From positions 1-64,000 of the forward strand of contig DUNA01000064.1 in NCBI GenBank assembly GCA_012839605.1: a stretch of 64,000 nucleotides of DNA, written 5' to 3'. The notes under the pieces are model-generated. The model saw only the letters and a list, made by a program, of their open reading frames with translations, had not been told where the DNA came from and ran no database searches. The DNA comes from Bacteroidales bacterium (lineage in GTDB: Bacteria; Bacteroidota; Bacteroidia; Bacteroidales; UBA932). Position 1 is the stretch's first letter. Each line of letters begins with the position of its first letter. Position numbers and translations under genes: made by a program. This document shows, piece by piece, positions 1-6,110 of this stretch.

Positions 1-247
1 CTCTTCTTTCTACCCTGTATCCTTGCTGCGTTTTGTATCGGCATACCACATCCTTGATTGCTCTGGAAATCACATGGTGAATACCCGGCATACCGTTTGC
101 GGAAGGCGGCCCTTCAAAAAACACATAAGAGCGCTCTTTGGGTCGCATATCCACACTTCGTTGGAACGTTTTTTCATGGTTCCATTTTTCAACAATTTTT
201 TCCTGCAATGCAGGCAGATCAAAGGTTTTATACTCCGGGAACTTCAT
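1..247 (-). CDS. ileS: Isoleucyl-tRNA synthetase, 5' part (partial)
   Basis: Charges tRNA-Ile with isoleucine in the cytoplasm. Only the first 82 codons are present; the gene runs off the left edge. Read on the minus strand from the ATG at 247, the protein begins MKFPEYKTFDLPALQEK, then WNHEKTFQRSV, then FFEGPPSANGMPGIHHV. The last stretch is the class I synthetase nucleotide-binding site, with PGIHHV as the HIGH-type motif, and is followed by RAIKDVVCRYKTQQGY. This combination is characteristic of IleRS. It is divergent from cvpA and shares a 57-bp intergenic region carrying back-to-back -7 boxes. Editing and KMSKS regions lie outside the window. Confidence 0.95.
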   Translation of the reverse strand, partial: MKFPEYKTFDLPALQEKIVEKWNHEKTFQRSVDMRPKERSYVFFEGPPSANGMPGIHHVISRAIKDVVCRYKTQQGYRVERR

Positions 248-268
248 AACAATCAGCAGTCAAAATAG

Positions 269-299
269 TTTGCAAAGATACGAATCTTAGCTATCTTTG
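269..299 (+). promoter_or_regulatory. Promoter of cvpA (TTTG-N19-TATCTTTG)
   Basis: A TTTG at 269-272 and a TATCTTTG at 292-299 are 19 bases apart, which matches the Bacteroidota sigma-ABfr consensus (-33 TTTG, -7 TANNTTTG). The -7 box ends 5 bases before the cvpA ATG, so the transcript should be leaderless or nearly so. Confidence 0.75.
273..280 (-). promoter_or_regulatory. Putative -7 box for ileS
   Basis: The minus strand reads TATCTTTG at 280-273, 25 bases before the ileS ATG. It overlaps the cvpA promoter on the other strand. No clear TTTG is visible at the -33 position. Confidence 0.45.
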
Positions 300-304
300 G
301 AAAC

Positions 305-808
305 ATGTTGGCGAAACTTTCTTTCAATTACATAGATGCAATTATCTTACTATTTTGGACTGTTGGAGTCATTGAAGGATTGGCCAAAGGTCTTATCAAA
401 CAAGTTTTCGGAATTCTTGCTGTAGTGCTGGCTTGTTACGTAGCTTACCGCTTTACAGATGTGGCAGCCGATTACATTGTGCAATGGTTTGGGTGGAACG
501 GAGACGGTTTACGTATTGTTGCTTTTTTGGCCACATTTATTGCAGTCGTTGTTGTTGTCCGATTGGTCGGTCATATTTTAGAAAAACTGATAAAAATAAT
601 CCTGTTGGGATGGCTTAACAGGCTGGCCGGAATTCTTTTTGGCTGGATCAAATGGAATATCATATTGGCCGTCCTCATGCATGTGCTGCACCTAATAGAG
701 TCTTATACTCCATTCCTCCCTGATCGTGCATTGGAAGCTTCTGTTTTCTATCCTTTGATTTTGAAGTTTGGAGAAGCTCTCTTGCCGTATTTGCCCTTTC
801 TAAAATAA
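305..808 (+). CDS. CvpA family inner-membrane protein
   Basis: A 167-residue protein with about four hydrophobic segments (roughly residues 8-26, 31-47, 66-86 and 107-129). The opening NYIDAIILLFWTVGVIEGLAKGLIKQVFGIL has the usual CvpA layout, with an early Asp, a Gly-x-x-x-Gly and a basic turn between helices 1 and 2. The family is named after colicin V production in Escherichia coli, but most members are general envelope proteins. The closeness to the peptide-export genes at 0.9-7.4 kb may therefore be chance: the gene has its own promoter and 79 bases separate it from the next gene. Its exact role is not known. Confidence 0.85.
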   Translation: MLAKLSFNYIDAIILLFWTVGVIEGLAKGLIKQVFGILAVVLACYVAYRFTDVAADYIVQWFGWNGDGLRIVAFLATFIAVVVVVRLVGHILEKLIKIILLGWLNRLAGILFGWIKWNIILAVLMHVLHLIESYTPFLPDRALEASVFYPLILKFGEALLPYLPFLK

Positions 809-875
809 GGAAAAAATTCTTCCATTTTCTTCTATCATTTATACCTTTTATCCTCTTTTTTCTATTTCAGGAAAG

Positions 876-883
876 TAGGTTTG
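876..883 (+). promoter_or_regulatory. -7 box before the export cassette
   Basis: TAGGTTTG fits TANNTTTG and ends 4 bases before the ATG at 888. Only a T-rich stretch (856-859), not a TTTG, stands at the -33 position. It is the best candidate start for the bacteriocin-like operon. Confidence 0.5.
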
Positions 884-887
884 TGAC

Positions 888-1172
888 ATGATACCACAAA
901 GTAAGCCGTCCTACTTGGCACTCAAAAGAGCTGCAAATGATGATAGGGTTTTTTCATTCGAGAATAAGAAGGGGTTTTTATTTCTGTTTGCTGCTCTGGT
1001 ATTTGCCACACTGTGCGGGATGGTTTTCTTTATCCATTTTCTGACCACGGAGCTGCCTGTGAAGGAGATTTCTGTATTTGAAATGAACAGGAATGTGCGG
1101 GACCTGTTGATTGAATACGGGGAAGTAGATGTTGTTGAGGCAGCTCCTTATTATTATGCATGTGCTGTATGA
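888..1172 (+). CDS. Small single-pass membrane protein of the export cassette, unknown function
   Basis: A 94-residue protein I do not recognise. The N-terminal 28 residues are polar and basic and probably cytoplasmic. One long hydrophobic segment follows at about 29-54 (GFLFLFAALVFATLCGMVFFIH), then an acidic C-terminal tail of about 40 residues ending YYYACAV. Its stop overlaps the start of the C39 ABC transporter by ATGA (1169-1172), so the two are translationally coupled and probably work together. It could be an accessory subunit of the exporter, a regulator or an immunity protein. It has neither a double-glycine leader nor a signal-peptidase site, so it is unlikely to be a secreted substrate. 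Confidence 0.7.
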   Translation: MIPQSKPSYLALKRAANDDRVFSFENKKGFLFLFAALVFATLCGMVFFIHFLTTELPVKEISVFEMNRNVRDLLIEYGEVDVVEAAPYYYACAV

Positions 1173-3394
1173 AAGGAGTCCGTATAAAGCAACACCATAT
1201 AAGTGATTGTGGAGCTGCATGCCTTGCGTCTGTTGCTGCCTGGTTTGGACTGCGTTTGCCTCTGGAACAAATCCGACAATGGAGCGGCACTCAGACGCAC
1301 GGCATTTCCATACAAGGCGTTAGAGAAGGAGCAACACATATGCATTTGGAAACACAAGCTTTCGGTCGGGATGCTTCTGCAGAACCTATAGATGAAGCCT
1401 TGTTTCACTCTCTTCCCGTTCCTTGCGTATTGCATGTTTTGAAGAAAAACGGATACAGCCACTTTGTTGTGTTTTATGGCACATCTCCTTTTGTATTCCA
1501 ACCTTTTTTCACGCTGCGTGTGCCTAAAGGAAAAACCAAATTCCGAATCATGGACCCGGAAGACGGGCGTATACATCATAAAACAGCTTTGGAAATTGCC
1601 GAAACTTGGACAGGGGTCATCGTAACTTTCAAACCGGGTGAATCGTTCCAAAAGGGAAATTTCATCCCTAAGTTCACAGACAGAATACGCGTGTTGCTAA
1701 AAGGAAACAAACAGCCATTAGGCATCGCTCTTACCGCATCCTTGCTGTACACGTTTGCCGGTATCGCCTCGGCTTTGTTTCTACAGCAAATTGCAGACAA
1801 AATCATACCGGGCAGCGCAAGAAACTTCTTACACATGATGGGATTTGCTATAGCGTATATAGCTTGTTGCTCTATGGTACTCAACGTTTTCAGGGTAAGA
1901 ATACTGTTGCGAACAGGACTCAAAATGGCAATCCGCTTGGTAAGCGGTTTTTACAGACACATCTTGTACCTGCCTCAACGCTTTTTTGACCAACGCCAAT
2001 CAGGCGAATTGGTGGCTCGTATGAACGACACCTCTAAAGTAAGTACGTTTTTAAGTGCAGGTATCCTCAATATCGTACTTAGTTTTTTCACGCTCTTCTT
2101 TTCCTTAAGTGTCATGTTCCTGTTTAACAAAACGCTGAGTTTGTTGTGTCTGGGAGCCATCCCGTTGTACGCCCTTATATACTATGTCTTTGACAAGCGC
2201 AATATAGTGACACAAAGAAAGATTATGGTATCCAGAGCGCAGTTGGAAACACATCTGGTAGATTCCTTACGCAGCGTTGCTCAAATCAAATACTGTACGG
2301 CACAAGAATATATGATTGACCAAGTACATGATAAATACAGCAATTATGTGGAAGACGCATGGCAAGGCGGGATGAATCAATTGAGAGCCTCTGTCTTGGG
2401 AGACGCTGTGCATAGAAGCATGGGACTTGCCATTTTGTGGTTGGGCGCTTTATGGGTTACTCGCGATGTACTTACTTTTGGCCAATTGCTCACATTTTAT
2501 GCTTTAACCGCTTACTTTTCAGCACCCGTCAACGATGTCATTTCTTTCAGTCAAAAATACAGGGACGCTCGGATTGCCACAGAGCGTTTGTTTGAAATTA
2601 TGGAACTTGCTCCTGAGCAAAACCCCGTTCCCGATGGTTGCTGCCATCAATATTCCGAGCCGCTTGAAGGAAACTTGGTTTTTAAAAACATCTCTTTTCA
2701 TTACCCCGGAAGACTGACACTCTTTCATGATTTTCACTGTACGTTCCCAAAAGGAGAAATTACAGGTATTGCCGGTGAAAGCGGCTCCGGTAAAAGTACG
2801 CTCGGTTCTTTGATCCTGAAGATGTATCTGCCCGATAGCGGTTCCATTTGGCTTGGAAATACAAATACAGACAACATTCCGCTTGACGACTGGCGCAAAG
2901 TGGTGGGAATTGTGCCGCAGAAAGCAGATCTGCTGGAAGGCAGCCTGTTGGACAACATCGTCTTGGGTGATACGACGCCTGATATGGACCGAGTGGCTGC
3001 TTTGTGCGACGAACTGGGATTGAAGCCTTTCCTATCGTCGTTGCCTCGCGGGATTCTCACCCCCATAGGAGAACAAGGAGTGCAGTTGTCCGGCGGTCAA
3101 CGTCAGCGGATTGCTTTGGCCAGAGCCGCATACAGAAAACCTTCCTGGATTGTCCTTGACGAGGCTACTTCTTCCTTGGATAGCACGTCAGAAGAAGCCG
3201 TGTTAAAGGCATTGCGGAAATGGAGCCGACAAGGAATGGGCATCATCATTATTGGACATCGCATGTCTACTTTATCTATTGCCCAATACATTTACGTCCT
3301 GAACGACGGTCGTATTACAGAAAAAGGCAACCATACGGAATTGATACAACAAAACGGTCAGTATGCCGCCTGGTGCAGGCAGCAAGGACTGTAA
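1169..3394 (+). CDS. Peptidase C39-containing ABC exporter (bacteriocin-type)
   Basis: Removes double-glycine leaders from small peptides and exports them across the inner membrane using ATP. The 741-residue protein has three parts. The N-terminal C39 cysteine peptidase (1-140) has QHHISDCGAAC with catalytic Cys14, His98 in GYSHFVVFYG and Asp129 in MDPEDG, so the triad is intact. A six-helix exporter transmembrane domain spans about 165-470. The nucleotide-binding domain has Walker A GESGSGKST (Lys542), signature LSGGQRQR (about 640), Walker B IVLDEATSS and a switch His in IIGHRMST. The ATG at 1169 is preferred to the one at 1160 because it gives an ATGA overlap with the small membrane gene. 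Two peptide genes with Gly-type leaders lie 78 bases downstream, and channel and adaptor genes follow. Confidence 0.93.
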   Translation: MKGVRIKQHHISDCGAACLASVAAWFGLRLPLEQIRQWSGTQTHGISIQGVREGATHMHLETQAFGRDASAEPIDEALFHSLPVPCVLHVLKKNGYSHFVVFYGTSPFVFQPFFTLRVPKGKTKFRIMDPEDGRIHHKTALEIAETWTGVIVTFKPGESFQKGNFIPKFTDRIRVLLKGNKQPLGIALTASLLYTFAGIASALFLQQIADKIIPGSARNFLHMMGFAIAYIACCSMVLNVFRVRILLRTGLKMAIRLVSGFYRHILYLPQRFFDQRQSGELVARMNDTSKVSTFLSAGILNIVLSFFTLFFSLSVMFLFNKTLSLLCLGAIPLYALIYYVFDKRNIVTQRKIMVSRAQLETHLVDSLRSVAQIKYCTAQEYMIDQVHDKYSNYVEDAWQGGMNQLRASVLGDAVHRSMGLAILWLGALWVTRDVLTFGQLLTFYALTAYFSAPVNDVISFSQKYRDARIATERLFEIMELAPEQNPVPDGCCHQYSEPLEGNLVFKNISFHYPGRLTLFHDFHCTFPKGEITGIAGESGSGKSTLGSLILKMYLPDSGSIWLGNTNTDNIPLDDWRKVVGIVPQKADLLEGSLLDNIVLGDTTPDMDRVAALCDELGLKPFLSSLPRGILTPIGEQGVQLSGGQRQRIALARAAYRKPSWIVLDEATSSLDSTSEEAVLKALRKWSRQGMGIIIIGHRMSTLSIAQYIYVLNDGRITEKGNHTELIQQNGQYAAWCRQQGL

Positions 3395-3472
3395 AACCAT
3401 ATGCAAAAGCGCGCTTGCAGGCGGAATCTCACGCGCCTAAACTGTGAGAACCATTTTTTAAACCTAAAAGTT

Positions 3473-3703
3473 ATGAACGAATACGTGATGAAGGATTTTG
3501 GGTTCACATCCCTGGATTCGGTTGCACAATGCGCCATTACCGGAGGAGGTTCCGATTACGGAATGTTGGGCGATGTTCTGGAAACCATTTTAGATGGATT
3601 GGCTTCCAAGCTGGGGTCTGCGGGACTCCTGTTAAGTATGCTGGCAAGAAATGTTGACAGCTTTATTGATGGATTTATTGCAGGGTGGAACAAAAACAAT
3701 TGA
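3473..3703 (+). CDS. Double-glycine leader precursor peptide 1 (putative bacteriocin)
   Basis: A 76-residue peptide directly after a C39 exporter gene. Residues 1-25 form a leader with GF-x2-L-x3-A-x-CAITGG. Cleavage after Gly25 would release a 51-residue core, GSDYGMLGDVLETILDGLAS and onward, without cysteine. The core is hydrophobic or amphipathic, has a GxxxG motif near the end (GFIAG) and ends with a polar tail (WNKNN). The ATG at 3473 is chosen because it starts just before the leader; the longer reading frame from 3401 adds an unlikely basic extension. The stop overlaps the next gene's start (TGATG). Class IIb bacteriocins are pairs of unmodified peptides of this kind. A signalling or other secreted peptide is possible. 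Confidence 0.72.
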   Translation: MNEYVMKDFGFTSLDSVAQCAITGGGSDYGMLGDVLETILDGLASKLGSAGLLLSMLARNVDSFIDGFIAGWNKNN

Positions 3704-3912
3704 TGGAAATGAAAACGAAAGAACATGTACAAGGTTTTGTATTGCTGAGTGATAGTGCTTGTTGTGCACTTACTGCAGGCATGGCTTCATCTAATATAGA
3801 TAAAGAACTTGCCTATCAAATTGGTGAAATATTGGGAATGGCTTTCCGTACTCTTTACGACCTGGGAGAAAGCTTAGTTCATAAGTTCAAATTCCTTATA
3901 GACATCTTTTAG
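3703..3912 (+). CDS. Double-glycine-like leader precursor peptide 2 (putative bacteriocin partner)
   Basis: A 69-residue peptide whose ATG overlaps the stop of peptide 1 (TGATG). The leader (1-26) ends GFVLLSDSACCALTAG and matches the peptide 1 leader at 9 of 16 positions, including GF, L, A, C, A, T and the last G; its terminal pair is Ala-Gly instead of Gly-Gly. The predicted 43-residue core starts MASSNIDKELAYQIGEILG, carries a GxxxG motif (GEILG) and ends with a basic and hydrophobic segment (HKFKFLIDIF). Coupled translation and a shared leader suggest the two act as a pair made in similar amounts. An intrinsic terminator follows directly. Confidence 0.7.
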   Translation: MEMKTKEHVQGFVLLSDSACCALTAGMASSNIDKELAYQIGEILGMAFRTLYDLGESLVHKFKFLIDIF

Positions 3913-3923
3913 TTAAACAACCA

Positions 3924-3952
3924 CAGGGCAGGTCCACCTGCCCTGTTTTTTC
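3924..3952 (+). terminator. Intrinsic terminator after the peptide genes
   Basis: CAGGGCAGGT (3924-3933) pairs perfectly with ACCTGCCCTG (3936-3945), giving a 9-bp stem with a TCCA loop or a 10-bp stem with a 2-base loop. Six T residues follow at 3946-3951. It starts 12 bases after the peptide 2 stop. It would separate peptide transcription from the CPBP gene or let only part of it through. Confidence 0.88.
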
Positions 3953-3966
3953 TACCCATCACATCT

Positions 3967-4674
3967 ATGCGCAAGTATGCATTTCTTGCTTATCCGTTTT
4001 TCCTGTACCTGATTTTCAGCATATGCACCTTTCCTTTATTGGCTTTTGCACGTTCAAAAGGAGCCGATTTGATGCTGGTCAATGCTTTGGGTTGCCTATG
4101 CATGGGACTTGCTTATGTAAAGAGAAAAAGAAGTAAAATAACGGAGCTTGGCCCTATCCCCTGGACGGGCATCTTCCTTGTTACGGCGTCTCTGATCGTT
4201 CCCGTTGCTGCTCTCTCGTTTCTTCTGATTGGTGACGTTTTCAATGAACTAAAGCACTCGGTTTTTTTGATCAATTGCATGGTGTCGTTTGGTGTTGTTG
4301 CTGTTTGTGAAGAATTGCTTTTCAGGGAATTTTTAACCGTTAGAATGAAATCCATCCATATGCCCGCATGGCTTATTGTATTGCTTCCGGCCTTTTTGTT
4401 TTCCCTATGCCACAGACCTGAATCTGTATCGCTTTTGATTCAGCGCTTTATCCTGGGTGTTGCTCTCTCTTTTCTTTACCGGAAAAAAGGATTGTTGTTG
4501 TGCATTCCCGTACACTGGACATATAATATTATTATTTACACATTTCATACAACGCTCCCCCATGTAACGCTCGTATACGGTGCTCCACATGCAGCTCTGC
4601 ATACGGTTTTGAGTCTCCTTTTAGTTTTGGGAATGGTTATTGTATTTTATTCAAATAGAAGTATATTTGCGTGA
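3967..4674 (+). CDS. CPBP-family intramembrane protease (possible immunity protein)
   Basis: A 235-residue membrane protein with about seven hydrophobic segments. It carries the three CPBP (CAAX protease and bacteriocin-processing) motifs: EELLFRE (Glu115, Glu116, Arg120), FLFSLCH (His149) and HWTYN (His183, Asn187), so the metal-binding active site looks intact. Family members include CAAX prenyl proteases and immunity proteins of several two-peptide bacteriocins in Gram-positive bacteria. Here it follows the peptide terminator by 14 bases and precedes tolC, so immunity is a reasonable inference; a general membrane protease is the alternative. No separate promoter box is evident, so it may depend on terminator read-through. 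Confidence 0.85.
   Translation: MRKYAFLAYPFFLYLIFSICTFPLLAFARSKGADLMLVNALGCLCMGLAYVKRKRSKITELGPIPWTGIFLVTASLIVPVAALSFLLIGDVFNELKHSVFLINCMVSFGVVAVCEELLFREFLTVRMKSIHMPAWLIVLLPAFLFSLCHRPESVSLLIQRFILGVALSFLYRKKGLLLCIPVHWTYNIIIYTFHTTLPHVTLVYGAPHAALHTVLSLLLVLGMVIVFYSNRSIFA
4640..4669 (+). promoter_or_regulatory. Putative promoter of the tolC-adaptor pair
   Basis: TTG at 4640-4642 and TATATTTG at 4662-4669 are 19 bases apart and end 20 bases before the tolC-type ATG. The site lies inside the 3' end of the CPBP gene, so channel and adaptor could be transcribed independently of the peptides. Confidence 0.5.
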
Positions 4675-4689
4675 TATACTCAGAATATT

Positions 4690-6096
4690 ATGAAAAAATG
4701 TTGCGTTCTCTTTCTGTCATGGCTTCTTTTGTTTCCAGCATTTCTGCAAGCCCAAAACACATGGTCGTTAGAAGAGTGTATCCATTATGCATGGGAAAAC
4801 AACCTGACCATCAAGCAACAAGAACTGGGCGTCCGGCAATCGGAAAACATTCATTTTCAGTCTAAAATGGCTTTTACTCCTTCCCTAAGCGCCAGGGTAA
4901 GTGAAAACATCAACTGGGGACAATCGGTAGACTTATCTACATTAACCATCCTCAACCATGTCAGAAGTAGCAATACCGGTGTAGGAATCTATGCAGACAT
5001 GGACCTGTTTTCCGGACTACAAAGACTCAATACGGTAAAACAAGAAAAATCCAAATGGCATATTGCCGTTGAAGAAGTACAAAAATTAAAAAACGATATT
5101 TCCATAGAAATTACTCGCAGCTATCTGAACGTATTGCTTGCCGGAGAAATTTTACAAGCAGCTATACAAAGCAGGGAAAGCGTTGCTGAACAACGCAACA
5201 GAACTAAAAAATTGGTAGATGCCGGAGGACAACCCCTAAGCGCTTTGCTTGAAATTGAATCCCAATTGGCTACAGAAGAATTGCAAGTAGTTGAAGCACA
5301 AAACAACTTAAGAACGTACTACCTTGTTTTAAAACAGCTTCTTGATATTCCTGCATCATCGGATTTTCAAATTCTGATTCCGCAAGACGAAGATTTTCCT
5401 TCTATGGACCCCGTATCTGTAGAAGAAATGTTTTACACATCTTTGAATTTGCCACAAATCAAAAAGACAGAGTACGGATTGGAACAAAGAAAACACGAAC
5501 TGGCTATTGCCCAAGGCGGTCGCTATCCCAGGATTACACTTTCAGTAGGCTATTCTTCTTTCTATTCAGATGCCAACAAAAGGAGAAAACCGGACCCCGA
5601 TCCTGATGACAACGGAGACGACGACACGAACGGAGGCGGTGGATTGGATGATTTGTTTGGAAATACTTCAGCCGATTTTTGGGAGCAAATGAAGAACAAC
5701 AACAACCCTTCCATCGGCCTGTCCATGACCATCCCTATTTTCAACAGATGGCAAATCAACACAAGTGTAAAAAACGCAAAGCTGGGGGTAGAGATGGCCC
5801 AATTGGAAATGGAAAATGCCAAACAACTGCTCATGAAAGAAGTGCAGCAAGCAGCCAACGACGCCACGTCTACGTACCTTAGAGTAGAGGCAGCAGAAAA
5901 GAACATGTTGGCTATGGAAGAGTCGTTCAGGTACGTACAGCAAAAGTTTGACATAGGTATGCTAAACGGCACAGATTACATAGTATCAAAAACAAATTTG
6001 TTTAAAGCAAAAAGCAACTACATCCAGGCCAAATTTGAACATGTCTTCAAATTAAAAATCCTGGACTTTTATAAAGGAATCCCCATTACATTATAA
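4690..6096 (+). CDS. TolC-family outer-membrane efflux/secretion channel
   Basis: Forms the outer-membrane and periplasmic tunnel of tripartite exporters. The 468-residue protein has a signal peptide (1-21, MKKCCVLFLSWLLLFPAFLQA) and two repeated halves rich in long helices. The first opens WSLEECIHYAWENNLTIK and the second includes RYPRITLSVGYSSFY and PSIGLSMTIPIFNRWQ, typical outer-membrane efflux protein repeats. A low-complexity insert at about residues 298-321 is very rich in Asp, Pro and Gly (PDPDPDDNGDDD, then a Gly run) and lies where the second half's surface loop is expected. The adaptor gene follows after 14 bases, and an ABC exporter is 1.3 kb upstream. It probably completes that export route but may serve other pumps. 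Confidence 0.92.
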   Translation: MKKCCVLFLSWLLLFPAFLQAQNTWSLEECIHYAWENNLTIKQQELGVRQSENIHFQSKMAFTPSLSARVSENINWGQSVDLSTLTILNHVRSSNTGVGIYADMDLFSGLQRLNTVKQEKSKWHIAVEEVQKLKNDISIEITRSYLNVLLAGEILQAAIQSRESVAEQRNRTKKLVDAGGQPLSALLEIESQLATEELQVVEAQNNLRTYYLVLKQLLDIPASSDFQILIPQDEDFPSMDPVSVEEMFYTSLNLPQIKKTEYGLEQRKHELAIAQGGRYPRITLSVGYSSFYSDANKRRKPDPDPDDNGDDDTNGGGGLDDLFGNTSADFWEQMKNNNNPSIGLSMTIPIFNRWQINTSVKNAKLGVEMAQLEMENAKQLLMKEVQQAANDATSTYLRVEAAEKNMLAMEESFRYVQQKFDIGMLNGTDYIVSKTNLFKAKSNYIQAKFEHVFKLKILDFYKGIPITL

Positions 6097-6110
6097 CAGC
6101 ATCATACTTC

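Noticed and set aside
305-808. cvpA as a part of the bacteriocin cassette
   Set aside because: Despite its name CvpA is a general membrane protein. It has its own promoter and a separate gap before the cassette, so no link is shown.
3401-3472. N-terminal extension of peptide 1
   Set aside because: The 24 extra residues are basic and Cys-containing and would put the Gly leader in the middle of the protein; the ATG at 3473 gives a normal leader length.
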